Source of the DNA: Porodaedalea pini
Taxonomy: Eukaryota > Basidiomycota > Agaricomycetes > Hymenochaetales > Hymenochaetaceae
Assembly (NCBI GenBank): GCA_002794775.1
Contig: NBAY01000004.1
Coordinates: 1,506,616-1,570,615, forward strand
DNA length: 64,000 bases
Direction of reading: 5' to 3'
How positions within the stretch are numbered: the stretch's first letter is position 1; each line of letters opens with the position of its first letter. The notes below the pieces were generated by a model. That model did no database searches and was not told the DNA's origin. It saw nothing but the letters and a program-made list of their open reading frames with translations. Below are positions 35,053 to 47,560 of this stretch, in pieces. A program made the position numbers and the translations under genes.

Positions 35053-38000
35053 CGGAACATAGACCCTGGGATCACATCATTGACTTGAAACCTGACTTCA
35101 AGCCTAGCGACTGCAAGATCTATCCGTTGACACCAACGGAACAGCAGTCACTGAAGGACTTCCTCAAAGAGAACTTGAAGTCGGGCCGCATATGAAAGTC
35201 GATCTCACCAATGGCATCGCCCTTTTTCTTCATCAAGAAGGCTGACAAATCCTTACGCCCGATTCAGGACTACCGGAAGCTTAATGAGGGGATGATCAAG
35301 AACAAGTACCCTCTCCCCCTCATTGATGAACTTGTCGACAAGGTCAAGAAGGCAAGGTTCATCACCAAGCTTGACCTTTGCTGGGGATACTACAATATCC
35401 AGATCTGTGAAGGTGATGAGTGGAAGGCAGTGTTCCGCTGAAAGGTGACGGTACGGTCTACTGGCTGACTCGGACCTGGTTGAGTTCGGCCACTGGGGGT
35501 TCACTCTAATGTGTCTGATGGAGGGGATAGTGTCAGGAAGTGTGGGGAAGTGTAATAGAATACTCGGGGCTAGGTGTCGACTCGAGGATGCGAGTACAAA
35601 GGACGACCGGCAAAATGTGCCTAAATGCGGTCGGAGAACAAAGAGCAACTACGATCTTGACAACCCGGGCTCGGAAACTCGCCAGTGAAGACAGGAATCG
35701 ATACTATTCGTCGAGACGATTCTGAATCTGAAAAGACCTCGAGACGCGATGCAGAATTGACGGAGATATAGCAGTTGCACTGGTTGCGGCTGGCGGAACG
35801 CACGGAACTCCCGGAACCAAAAGCTATTTTCGTAGCTCTACGACGCGGGCTCGGAATCGTGCAAGAAAAGACAGTGTTCGAAAGCGATTTTCGACGAGAT
35901 TAAGAATCTGAAGAGAGCTCAGGAAACGGATAAGAACTGAGGGCGATATAGCGAAAGCAAGATTTGGCCGAAAACGGGACTCGAGACGGAACGGACGGAA
36001 CGGACGGAACGACACTGAACGGTGACGGAGACGAGAACTAAAGACTGGGACTGACTCAGGGGAACTAAACTTCTATTTTTGAGACATCTACATGAGTGTT
36101 TAAATAACCAACAGAGGGTTGAGCCTCTGAGCAGTGTACAAAGGACACAAAGACAGACTGGAGGCTCTAGCCAAACAACACCAAATAGCCAGAACTCGGA
36201 GCCGTAACTCGAGAACATGAGTAATTAAGCTTTGGGAGGCTCGGAACAATACCAGATGTGACCCAAAACAGACTTCGGTGGCTCACCGGTGCAGAACCAA
36301 GCTGTATGCGTCGAGTTAATACTGCCAAACACTGAAACTGTCCTGAAATGCGTTGGGGATACTTGTAAGACTGTCCTGAGTTGAGTCGAACCTAATAGAG
36401 CCGATTCTGAGGCCAGCGGCATCGGGATCTCCACACCGCATGAACATGGGTCTCTTTGAACTGACAGTCATGTTCTTTGGTCTTTGTAATGCACTGGCGA
36501 CGTTCCAGGCTTTTGTCAACCACATCTTCAAGGGATTGATCTATGACAACTTGATCATCGTCTACCTCGATGACATACTGATTCTCTTGCAAACTCTCGA
36601 GGAACATATCGAGACGTCGAGGTGCATCCTTCAGATCTTGCGAGAAAACGGCCTGTACCTAAAACTGGAGAAGTGTGAGTTCGACACCAAGGTGGTAAAG
36701 TACCTCGGCCACATCGTCAGTAATGGCGAAATCAGGGCAGACCCGGCGAAGACGGGAGCAATCACAGACTGGCCCGTCCCACAAAACATCAAACAGCTGC
36801 AACAGTTCCTTGGCATGGGCAACTGGCTACGATGGTTTATCAAGGACTACAGCAAGGTAGTCCATCCATTGACATCACTGATGGGCAAGAAGGACTGGGT
36901 ATGGGAGACTGAACAGCAGGAAGCATTCGAGGAGCTGAGACGACGTCTCTGCTCACCTCCAGTCCTAGCCATCACAAACGATGAGGGCCCTTTCCGCATC
37001 GAAGCGGACTCATCAAACTTCATGCTAGGGGGTGTGTTGTTGCAGAAGCAGGAAGGCAAGTGGAGGGTAGTCGCCTACAGGTCAGAAGCGCTCCTGCTGG
37101 CAGAACGAAACTATGAGATCTATGACAAGGAGATGCTTGCGATCATTTTGGCACTCAAGGAATGGAGACAGTACCTTCTTGGTGCCTGTAACAAGATCGA
37201 GATCTGGTCCGACCACGCCAACCTCACCTACTTCAGGTCAGCGCAGAAGCTGAGCTATCGCCAAGCTCACTGGTGAACAGAGCTTGAGGAATTCGACTTC
37301 CACCTCGAACACAAGTCAGGGAAGACAATGGGCAAGGTGGACCTACTATCATGCAAGGCGGGCTACGACGAAGGCAAGGATGACAACGACGGTGTCGTGT
37401 TCATCAAGGAGAAGTGGCTGAACCATGGAATGGTGAGAATGTCGCGTGATGAGGTGTTGGAAAGAGTGGGTGAAGCGCAAAGGGCACAGGACGAGTCGGA
37501 AAGGCCGACAGGACTGACAGACGTCAATGGGCTATGGCGAATGAAGGGAAAGGTATATGTCCCGTCAAGAATGAAGGAATCGGTGTTGCGAGAGTACCAT
37601 GACTCGGTCTTGGCAGGACATCCAGGAGTGTCAAAGATGGTCGAACTGGTACGTCAAGATTTCTGGTGGGCGTCGATGTTCTCTGACATCTGAGCGTATG
37701 TCTGAGGGTGTGATCGCTGTCAACAAACAAAGGCTCTGAGGGCATCAAGGTCAAGGCCACTCCACCTGAACATGGTCCCTGAGGGTCCTTGGGAAATTGT
37801 TACAGTCGATCTCATTGGAGAGCTCCCAGACTCAAAGGGACACAACACAATCTGCATCATCATGGATAGATTCTCAAAGCAGATGCACACGATCCTGACG
37901 ATGGCAAAGCTGTCAGCAGAAGGCATGGCTCAGTTGTACTGCGACAATGTCTTCCGACTCCACAGCCTACCGAAGAAGATCATCCATGACCGTGGCATGC

Positions 38001-38955
38001 AGTTCAACACGTCGATGATGAAGGAGCTATACAAACTCCTACACATTGAAGGCAACCTGTCAACGGCATATCACCCACAGACGGACGGTCAGACTGAACG
38101 CATTAACCAAGAGCTCAAACAGTACCTTAGGCTCTTCGTTAACCATCGACAATCGGACTGGAAGGACTGGCTCCCCCTCGCAGAATTCGCATACAACAAC
38201 CACAAACACTCAGCGACAAAGATGTCTCCCTTCTACGTGAACACCGGATGTCACCCTATGAGCTTCAACGCAGTATGAACTTCCTCTGCCAACATGTCAG
38301 TGGAAGAATTCGCAAAGCACATCAAGGAGACTCATCGCATTGCAAAGGACAACCTGGTCAAGGCAGCGGAGGACATGAAGCGCTACCATGACCGAACGGC
38401 AGGAACATCAGTAGAGTACCAGGCTGGCAACAAGGTCTTCCTCGATAGACAAAACATCAGTACAGACTTGCCAATGAAGAAGCTTGCTGACAAGTGGTAC
38501 AGTCCCTTCAACGTTGTCAACAAGGTGGGAGCAAGTGCGTACAAGCTCAAGCTCCCAAAGCGATGGAAAAAGGTCCACCCCATCTTCAACAAAGCTCTAC
38601 TAAAGCCCGCTGTCAAACTAGCCTTCGAAGGCCAGAAACAGCAGTCACCGCCACCACCGGAGATTGTCGACAATGAGGAAGAATACAAGGTCGAGGAGGT
38701 CATCGACTCACATATGCATTGAGGAAAACTGCAGTACCTTGTCAAGTGGGTCGGATACAACGAACTGACTTGGCAGCCTGAGATGGACTTTGGTGAGAAT
38801 GCAAAGGAGGCAATCGCTGAGTTCTATCAGAAACACCCCGGCGCTCCTCGAAAACTCAACATTCCTTGCCAATGACTCTGTCTACTCTTTGTTGACACCG
38901 AGCCAGATGACCGCAATCTTGGTTGGTCAGGACGCCCAACCTTGAGGGGGGGGTA
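35053..38955 (+). pseudogene. C2 Pol: RT, RNase H, integrase, chromo-type C-terminus
   Basis: RT is split by the F LTR: 35211-35438 ([23 protein letters not shown]) and 36436-36900, with an intact YLDDILIL catalytic box near 36565. RNase H follows (EADSSNFMLGG near 37005), then the integrase zinc finger near 37600-37720, with a TGA in it. The core is 37772-38278 (DLIGELPDSKG, DRFSKQ, IIHDRGMQF, YHPQTDGQTERIN). A GPY-like segment WYSPFNVV lies near 38495, and a chromo-type end reads YLVKWVGYNELTWQPE near 38735. It ends in GRPTLRGG, whose codons are the G tract before the LTR. Stops near 35195, 37275, 37691, 38277 and 38720 show decay, but it is better kept than C1. Confidence 0.88.
35439..36435 (-). 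repeat. F-family solo LTR inside the C2 RT (997 bp)
   Basis: It runs TGAAAGGTGACGG...GATCTCCACA, flanked by CCGC (35435-35438 and 36436-36439). RT resumes exactly after it (FR | MNMGLFELTVMFFG). A TTATTTAAAC box on the minus strand near 36105 suggests minus orientation. It contains 9-bp motif arrays at 35795-35821 and 35988-36014. Confidence 0.85.
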
Positions 38956-38956
38956 A

Positions 38957-39380
38957 TGTCAGGATTTGAACTTTTCCCTTCTTTTATTTTCCTTTTTATC
39001 ATTCTTTTCTTTTAATCGCTCCTTTTCATTATAATTAATCATCTTTTTCAATCATTTCCCACACTCTTTTCACATGACCTTCATTCGTTCCATTCTGCTT
39101 GCTTAGGTAACATTAGGTAATATAGTCTCACAGTCGTCGCTATATAAGGTCTCAGGAATTGCATGAACTCCTTGTTCTGCTTTTCCTCTTACCTCCACAA
39201 CGACCTAGGTGAGACTCATCCCCCTTGTATTAGTTTAGTCTTGTATTAATCCTCTTACCTCCGCGACGACCTAGCCTGAGTATAGCGTGCCCCAAGTCCC
39301 TGCTCGAGTACAGCACATCCCAGACGATAGTCAGCTGAGGCCTGTCCAGTCTGAGTCATCTCCCAGACTCTCGCCTAACA
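38957..39380 (+). repeat. 3' LTR of C2 (424 bp)
   Basis: It runs TGTCAGGATTTG...CGCCTAACA after the GGGGGGGGTAA tract. TATATAAGG lies near 39141. Confidence 0.92.
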
Positions 39381-41045
39381 GTCCTCAGTTCAGACACAGC
39401 ATTTATTCAATGTCTTCACATGTCCAAGCCACTCTCTCATTTGGAGTTGGGTTACCTGTGCTTCAGTTGGAGAGGCTGTTGGTGCAGCAATGTTTGTTCA
39501 CTGTCTGAGAGGTGTGGCCACTTGTGCCACAGCTGCTCCTACAAGGTTTGCTGCTTGGATCTGCTGTTCCTCAGCCTAATACTTGGCCTGAAGGACTGTG
39601 TGAAGCCTGGTCAGGTTTGGAGGTTAGACTCAGAGCATTTTCTGTAGGTCTGGATGTATATTGGCCTTCAGAACCTCCTGAAGTCAGTCCTCTGACATCT
39701 GTGTACCAATTGGGAGGACTGAGTTTTGTGTGATCACCTCATGCTGCCAGTCCCAGAAAGGTCAGGCACCCTGGTGGGATGCAAGGAGCCTCTGCCACTC
39801 TAAGGCCACCCAGTCCACTGGAAGTGCTTCCTGCATAAACTTGGCCATGAACTCCCTGAGGGTAAGTGTGCTCACCCAGACATAGTCAGACATGATCCAC
39901 TCTGAAAAGCAGGGTTCATGATACCCCCAATGACTGCTGCTACCACCTGATCATCCCTCAACCCCTTAGTGGCCTGATATGCCCAAACCTGTCTAAACCA
40001 CTCAGTCAGCATCTGAGGTTCTGGGTCTCTGGCCATTAGGAGCAGGACCTTTGTTGGTCCAGCCCATTCAATGGTTGCAGGCTGCAAAGTCAGAGGTGCC
40101 ATCTTCCAAGGTTGTGGGTGTTCCAGTTTGTACTCTGATGCATTTAGAGTCATTTTGAGGTTAGACACAGAATCTTCAGATCTGGAGTCTGGTGGAAGTG
40201 ATGGGGTACCAAAAATAAACTAATCTGGCACTGGAGGGACTTCACTTGGGATCGCCAAGAAGGCCTGTTGTGCAGGAAGTCAAAGTTAAGTGACTGGTAC
40301 TATTTTGGGATCAAAGTCGATCAGACTTGATTAGAATGTCCAGACAGTGGTCAGGAACATCTAGCAAGGCCTGCAGGTGCATGCAAGGCTGGAAACTTGT
40401 TGGATCATGATGTGGGGTGCAGGGATGCACAGGAGCAAAGATACACTTTGCAAATGTCAAAACAAAAGTGGAAGGCACCTAGGTAGTGCCAACACTTGAG
40501 CCTACAAGACAGATAGGACAAAACAATCTTTGTTGCTGTCAGAGAGACTGAGGCAACAAAGGTGTCAGAAAGGGGGTTCAAATAGAAAGGATTAGATAAT
40601 ATGAACTGTACAGTACCAGTCCAAAAGGAATCCGTTGAGAATTACTCTCAGAATACATAAATCTTTGGCATACACCTGCTGAGGGATCGCTCAGCTCTGT
40701 GCAAGTGCATATGAGCTTCAGATGGGTTCATATTAGCTTTGGATGGGTTGGGAAGTGAAGGGAATATGAAAAAGAGATGAATAGAGTATAATGTGCCCTG
40801 CTCCGAAGGTCTGGAGGCTATGCTGCCACCGAGTTTTGGGCTCGGACTCAGTGCAGTCACAGTGCAAGTGTGTATGTTGGCCTTCTGGAGTTTGTGCATC
40901 TTGGAATATGGCAGCTTGGTACCTCAGAGTCATGACACAGTGTCCTGACAGTTGGTGTCATGTCGGATGTGGTAAGAACACTCTGGCGGGCTTACAACAG
41001 GCACCTTTAGGTGTAACTCAATTGGGCTAAGTTACACCTAAGAGG
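39381..41045 (-). mobile_element. Decayed gag and probable 5' LTR of another retrotransposon (family G)
   Basis: On the minus strand, 39872-40168 and its continuation toward 39760 read a Gag-like protein (LTEWFRQVWAYQATKGLRDD, then LREFMAKFMQEALPVDWVALEWQRLL). Upstream, 40270-41045 looks like an LTR or leader: it starts TGTAACTTAG in the sense direction at 41036 and has no clear reading frame. The assignment rests on the Gag-like segment only; no second LTR is present because C2 cuts the element at 39380. Confidence 0.5.
41007..41041. repeat. 12-bp perfect inverted repeat (hairpin)
   Basis: TTAGGTGTAACT (41007-41018) and AGTTACACCTAA (41030-41041) pair perfectly around an 11-base loop, at the outer edge of the probable family G LTR. 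Confidence 0.85.
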
Positions 41046-42331
41046 TCTGGGTAAGGGGGGTACCTGAAGTGTAATAACAGCAATACTTAGATTGTTCTTT
41101 CGACATTTCTTTGTTACGAGCAAGTTTACAGTTCATACGAGTAGATTATACAGTAAATTCTATTTGCACTCACCGAAGCTCCATGTCTCGGTCACGTGAC
41201 AATTGCGTGACTCCGAGTTGCAGTTGACACGGCAGCATGGCTTGACGGATATCTCTGCTCCTTCATGCTCAGGCTTGACATGAAGCATCACACATAAAGT
41301 CAGTAAATTTTGAACTCTACCATCTTTCTGCAATACTGAACCGGATTCCATTTCAAGCATTTCGAACTCACTGTCCGAAGTACGCAGGCTCGGTGTCATA
41401 ACAGGACAAGTCACAGACTGATATCAAATATCTCTGCTCAAGAACCGTCTTCCGTGTTTACCAGTATGCTGCGTACTTGATTCATAACTCACCCGTCGTA
41501 GGGCGTACTTCTGTCATGGCTGGAAATTTTCGCGATGATCACCCTCTGGACAACGTGGAGAATGTGAAGACGGTCTGTAAGTATAAAACAAACCTGAGGG
41601 GCGTATACATCGATACGTTTCTGAGCTTGATCCGAGAAAATAGGGCTTGAAGGGGCAAGAACTCTCTTTGCTGACATTAAATGAAAGGTCTATACACCGA
41701 ACGGCGGAGGTATGTGTGTCCATGGATGAATGAATATGCTTGGTCAAGCCTCGTTCAGGTATCCATACCCTAAGGGCCTTTCCTTGCATACCTATCTTCA
41801 TGCAGTCTCAGTGACTTAGATTTTTGACTGCTATTGTCGATCCTCTGCCAGCAATTGTCACTTTCAGAGGTCAGCTTGACCAATTTCACCATAGTCTGTC
41901 CGGTACCTTTCTGGCCTTCCTCAAATTTCTACGACCCCTGGTCTCACAAACATTCCAAAAATCAAGTTCGCATTGCACATGCCGACTTAGAAGTCCGATG
42001 GTGTCCGTTACACATGCTAGCTGTCTGACAGACTTCGCGTTCTTGGAAGCCAACGGTTTCCTTTGCAAAGTCACTTCAACCACCTCTTCGTAATACACCT
42101 TTCGTTGGTACATTGGATCTCACGCGACTGTGCATACGTTATCTGGTCCCGTGTGCAAGGTCATGTCCAATTATACAGTAGGCTAAGGGGAAACGAAGCG
42201 GAAGTCGTCACGAAGCTCTCACGGAGCTCTTCCTATAAAGCAGTCTCTCTCTCGGGCATCGAGGCTCGTCCCATAACCTCTGAAGCACCCCTTTCAACTG
42301 CTTAACATTCACAGTCGTGAAGGCCAGTACT
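41046..42331. other. Intergenic region upstream of the P450 gene
   Basis: I see no supported gene. Short open frames on both strands lack motifs and intron logic. An E-box-like CACGTGAC lies near 41194. This segment should hold the P450 promoter. Confidence 0.5.
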
Positions 42332-44519
42332 ATGGAACCTGTTTTCAATTCGCAGTCTGCCTTTGCGCCGGTGTTAACGGTCCTCGCTCTCGATGACGCT
42401 GAATATCGAGGCAGAAACTACACCTTCGCTATAGCTGGTATATGCATTGCACTCGTCTCGTTTGTGCAATTTATGAAAGCCAAGAAACTCACGGTGTGCA
42501 CATACGCCTTCATATGAGACTTCAACTGATGTACCTCCAGGTTGACGTGCCTGCAGAGGGTCCGTCTGGACTCGTTTCCTCCTACCTTGCAGCATATGAC
42601 TTCCTTGAAAACGCAAAGTCCATCTTGAAGAATGGCTATAAGAAGGTTTGACTATTCAGTTGTGTAGAATTTCGAATTGATCTGATGGCGACGTGATGTG
42701 TATGTAGTACGGTCAAGGCACATTCAAAACTCCCTGCCTGGACCGGTATACCGTGGTGATAAACAGGCGTGATCTTATCGAGGAAATAAGGAAGGCACCT
42801 GATGATAAACTCTCGTTTAGTGAAGCTTTTGTTGAGGCCAGTAATGGAGGTATCACACTGAATCTGTTCGAAATATGCTGACATTATATTTCCCCTTACT
42901 TTCTAGGTTTTCGCGACTCGCTGGACGGTTGGAAAGAATGTTGCGCAAAATCAATATCACCGCCATGCTATTCGTAACCAGTTGACGCGCTCCCTGAGCG
43001 TATTATTTGACGACGTTAGAGATGAGATCACACAGGCCTTCAGTGACCTTGTCCCGGCTAAGCATGACGGTGCAGTCAATTTAATCCAACACGAGCAGTA
43101 ATCGTGAGACCTGATCCGTATTTATTGCAGAGTGGGTCGCCGTTCCCGCTCTGGAGACTATGAGGAATATCGTATGCAGGACGAGTAACAGGATTTTTGT
43201 CGGTACTCCACTTTGTGAGTATTACGCGCTTTTCTAAGACAAATGAATCGCGACTGAGCACACAGGATGCCTTGATGGAACACAGGCAGAGACCCAGACT
43301 ACATTGACCTGAACATCAATTTCACGATCGATGTCGCCAGCAACATCTTCAAAATTAGTAAGGTTCCCGTCTTCTTGCGCCCGTAAGCAAGCTCCATCAG
43401 CCGTTCAATTTTATCAGACACCCACTATTGTTTGTTCACGATAGGATTATCGGCGCGTTCATTACCACCTCGCCGCGTAACATTCGACGGGGTATGAAAC
43501 ATCTTCGCCCTTTGCTGGAGGAGAGGTTTCGCCTTTATGACGAAAATGGAAATGACTGGCAAGATAAACCAGTAAAACAGCATTTCTTCGCGCTCTTGAT
43601 CTGAGTACGAGCTAACCATTACGAAGAACGACATGCTCTCTTGGCTTATTGACGAGGCACCCGAAAATGAGAAGCGAAGCGTTTACGAGATAACGAAGAG
43701 GATGCTAATGGTAAACTTTGCTGCTATTCATACGTCTTCGAATGTGAGTCGTGCTCTTAGCTATAACCACATCTGGCTTTCAATTATACAGTACCGCAGA
43801 GCTTTACGCATGCTTTGTTCCACCTGGCTGCCGAGCCAGAGTACATTTCACCTCTGCGTGAGGAGGTCGAGCGAGTGATCAAGGAGGAAGGATGGACAAA
43901 GATAGCGATGACAAAGATGTGGAAGCTAGACAGCTTCATGAAAGAAAGTCAGCGAATCAACGGATTCGAATTACGTAAGTCGGTCTTAAATCTGAAACCT
44001 CTTTGACTTGCGTTCATTCCTTTTGTTAAGTGACACTGAACCGCAAGGCTATGTCTGACCTCACTCTATCGGACGGTACATTCTTACCGGCCGGCTCATT
44101 TATCGCTGCCAACGTCATGGCGACACACCTTGACGATGCCTACTACCCCGATGCGGACAAGTTTGACGGCTTTCGGTTTTCGAAGATGCGCGAAGAAAGC
44201 GCAGAAGAAGGTTTGAAACATCAAATGGTCAAAACGAGCCTAGATTATCTGGCATTTGGCCATGGTCGCCATGCATGGTGCGTCCTGGCTTACCTCGAAT
44301 ATATGCACTTCGAACTTTAAAACGTACTGGAATTACTTCGATAGCCCTGGACGCTTTTTCGCCGTTAACGAGCTGAAGGCGATGATGGCCTATATGCTCT
44401 TGACGTATGACATGAAGGCCGAGATGGAAGGAGTAAGGCCGGAGAACGTGTATAGGGGCACGCTATTTATGCCGAATCCGCAGGCCAAGGTGTTACTCAG
44501 GAAGCGAACAGATGCGTAA
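42332..44519 (+). CDS. Cytochrome P450 monooxygenase, 11 exons, 524 aa, apparently intact
   Basis: Proposed exons: 42332-42493, 42541-42645, 42708-42830, 42907-43069, 43131-43214, 43286-43382, 43445-43571, 43627-43743, 43800-43974, 44031-44277, 44345-44519. They sum to 1,575 bases in one frame, ending TAA. A membrane anchor lies at residues about 29-52. Helix I is FAAIHTSS (ends 325), the ExxR motif is ESQR (375-378) and the heme loop is FGHGRHACPGRFFA with axial Cys467, whose codon is split by the last intron. The family uses O2 and electrons from P450 reductase at the ER membrane; the substrate cannot be told. It resembles the ent-kaurene-oxidase-like P450s common in Agaricomycetes. The donor at 42831 (GTTGAG) is the weakest junction. 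Confidence 0.92.
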
Positions 44520-44967
44520 CATCGAGTTGTGCTACAAGTTATAATGTCTCTTAACTGCCGCCTATGTAAATCTGTACTGATTTCTCAGATTGACGTTTTC
44601 TCGATCTTGCCGTGTGATACTCCTTAACTTCGAAATACAAAGCCATTTTTATAACGAAGCTCGAACATCTCATCACTTTTACGTTCAGGTCCTCCCTCTT
44701 TTATGTCTTGTTGATTCGTACAATTGGTCTTCGATAAACCTCACTGGAATGTTCTGTTTTCAAGTTCTGTCCCAGAGTCAGAATGACGCGACGCGTTTGT
44801 GGCACGTGATCTCTGCGTGACCATCAACGGGGAAAACTTGCTCGCCACACTAGTGCATTCAATGCTTCATTCAGACAGACTGTCGTCTAGTCCTTCAGTT
44901 GGTTCATCTGTGCCCCTGAGCTACCTTGCTAGAAGGAGATACTTTTAGCTATCCAGGACGAACTTCG

Positions 44968-46410
44968 ATGGCACCCAAGTCGTGCGCGCTCTGCAGCAAT
45001 TCAAGAGCGATCCTCAAACGCCCCAAAACTGGGCAGCAAATATGCAAGGAGTGTTTTTTCTACGTCTTCGAAACCGAGGTCCATAATACCATCAAGAAGG
45101 CCAAGCTCTTTAGACCAGGTGACCGTGTAGCCATTGGTGCGTCGGGAGGGAAAGGTGTGTGGTAATGTCTACTCGATGTTCTGTCATGGTGAGATCATTG
45201 ATGAACATATAGCTCAGACTCGACGGTCCTGGCGCATGTCATGAAGACGCTGAATGAAAGATATCATTATGGGCTTGATCTGTTTTTGCTGTCCATCGAC
45301 GAGGGGATTACGGGATACCGAGACGATTCGCTTGAGGTGAGTCATGGTCACCCATTACAAATCAGAGTTACCTAAATATTATCCCGAAGACTGTAAAACG
45401 AAATCAAGAGCAGTACTCCCTGCCTCTTAAGATTCTATCTTACGATGAGCTGTACGGCTGGACTATGGACGCGATTGTTTCCAATGTTGGCAAGAAGAAT
45501 AACTGCACATTTTGCGGTGTATTCCGACGGCAAGCACTTGACCGAGGTGCTGCCATGCTAGAAGTCGACCATATTGTAACTGGCCATAATGCGGACGACA
45601 TCGCTGAGACTGTACTTATGAACAGTGAGTTTAGACAACAGTATAGATGAAGTTTTTCTGACTGAGTACTTCCCGCACCAGTCATGCGCGGTGACATCGC
45701 CCGACTTGGACGATGTACAATGATCTGCACGCAGGGTGAAGACACGATCAAGCGGTCCAAGCCCTTCAAGTATGCATACGAAAAGGAAATTGTTATGTGC
45801 GTGATAATCAATACACTTGCGAATCGCATTTCTTGCTCACATTTTTACCTTTCAGGTACGCTTATTTCAAGCGTCTCGATTATTTTTCCACAGAATGTAT
45901 ATATTCTCCGGACGCATACCGAGGTCACGCGCGCGTCTTTTTAAAGGACCTCGAGGCTGCGCGGCCGAGTGCCATTATTGACATCATTCATTCTGGGGAA
46001 GCGTTCGAGGTGCGTGAGGAGGTCCGGAAGGGGCAGAAGGCGCAACGTAAGCGACCAGGGACCTGTCTTGATTTTGGAGTTCATGTATGATTGTTTGTGC
46101 AGAAACATGCGAGCGGTGTGGGTATATGTCTTCGAACGCGTTGTGCAAGGCTTGCACACTTCTGGAGGGTCTTGAGCGGGGTATCGCGGAGGCCGGCATC
46201 GTGAGTCCTCCGTCTTTCTACATCTGCTAATTTATTTGCTTACTTGGATTCAACTTCGGCTTCTAGACTGATCGTGGCAAGCGCAGACTGGATGAGGCAG
46301 GCCCAGCGCCTCCAAACATCCGCACGATTCCGTTCTTTGAGATGCCTCAAGTTTTAGGGCCGGGACCGGCCATCGAGGTTGATCCCGGGCCTGCGCAGGA
46401 CATTGCTTAG
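44968..46410 (+). CDS. NCS6: Cytoplasmic tRNA 2-thiolation protein 1 (CTU1/NCS6), 7 exons, 362 aa
   Basis: Exons 44968-45154, 45218-45336, 45390-45624, 45682-45796, 45856-46046, 46103-46200 and 46267-46410 join in one frame to TAG. The protein has an N-terminal zinc site (CALC at 6-9, CKEC at 26-29), an ATP-binding PP-loop SGGKDST (59-65, its Asp codon split by intron 1), the internal CTFCG motif, the [14 protein letters not shown] segment and a C-terminal CERCGY...CKAC zinc site. With CTU2/NCS2 and the Urm1 sulfur relay it thiolates the wobble uridine of Lys, Gln and Glu tRNAs in the cytosol. Length and motif order are as usual for the family. All introns are 53-66 bases with GT-AG ends. Confidence 0.95.
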
Positions 46411-46779
46411 CATGCATGTTCAGGACCTGTTCTGCTTTGTTCTGAAGCTGCGACGTCAACAGTCAGTGACTTAGAAAGTAGGAAGGGTTGCCACCTATAT
46501 GTACTTACTATGATGCTCAATGGGAGGAGCGTGAGAGTGATCACTCACAAAGGCAAACGAAATAAGACATGATTCACCCATTGAATCATATTAACTTATT
46601 GCTCTGTAAGTTCGTCGGCTTCCGTTACGAGTTCAATGCGCATCCGATAATCGTAACAAAGCAAATAATAAATAAACAAAATAGCAAATCTCTAGTTGCC
46701 GTGATGTTCTACGCTTCTACTCTTGAGGTCATTATACACCAATACGTCCGTCCATAGAATTGATGGCACCGTCTTCCAT

Positions 46780-47560
46780 CTGACGCAAATGCAGGATCGG
46801 TTAGAGTCGCAGAGACGATCGGATTGGGAACGGGATACTCACTTTCAGCCCTATAATTATTTCTTCACCGAGTACCGCGCTCTCCCAGTTAAGTACAAAC
46901 TCCGACTCCGTAAGGCTGTACGGAAGTCTTGTGAGGAAAGAACGAGCGAATACATCTAGATTCTCGACCAGTTTTACGTCCGCTACGGCATACAGGCCAT
47001 CGTTTGTTCCCCATATCATTCCTGATTCGTCTGGGTTTATGGAGGGGCGAACGTTGAGCTCATCCATCATAACTCGGCGACGCTTATTTCGAAGGTCGAA
47101 GTCATACAGCGCGATGTAGGAGAATATTAATAGCAGTTGCTGATGATCTAGGCGACTCGTCATGTCAAAGATAGCGCCACCCATACGCATAGCATCACCC
47201 GAAGTCAGGTGGAACTGGCTCGACCGACTAACGTGTGAAATGGATCCATCGCTCGCTTTGCACATGGGTCGTCGATGAAGTGGGCGATGCGGCAAAATGC
47301 CCGCACCTAGGAGAAGAGAGCTTCGACCAGGGAAATTTCATAGTCTGCAAACATCCTGCGAGGAACGGCGATGATCTGAGTTCAGTCCACTGTCACCGTC
47401 CCCAATCTCAATGCGGCCAAGCGGTGAGTAGTAATAGTCTAGCTGAAGGATGACAATCGCATCGTCGGGGTCTACAGTGAAAGGCGGCTCGTCATTTGTT
47501 GGGTTCATGTAAGTTACAAGCAAAGACGGAGGCGGCTCAGAACATGGTTGTATGTACCGC
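46780..47560 (-). pseudogene. Unrecognised minus-strand coding remnant (possibly an F-box-type protein)
   Basis: Two in-frame-like blocks, 47338-47523 (DPDDAIVILQLDYYYSPLGRIEIG) and 46801-47295 (MTSRLDHQQLLLIFSYIALYDF), read like the beta-strand-rich C-terminal half of the F-box proteins that are abundant in Agaricomycetes. A TGA lies between them and no start or F-box is visible. The protein-like composition supports former coding capacity; the family is a guess. Confidence 0.3.

Larger units (their letters stand above)
33671..39380 (+). mobile_element. Element C2: C-family Ty3/gypsy, 5'-truncated, with two nested solo LTRs
   Basis: It starts inside the CCHC knuckle of gag, abutting the E LTR, and runs through protease, RT, RNase H, integrase and a chromo-type end to a 3' LTR (38957-39380). 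Nested inside are a C solo LTR (34606-35047) and the F solo LTR (35439-36435). When both are removed the pol sequence joins without loss. Confidence 0.9.

Noticed and set aside
41514..42113. Possible small minus-strand gene upstream of the P450
   Set aside because: Frames of 75-95 codons lack conserved motifs, start context and introns; they are indistinguishable from chance.
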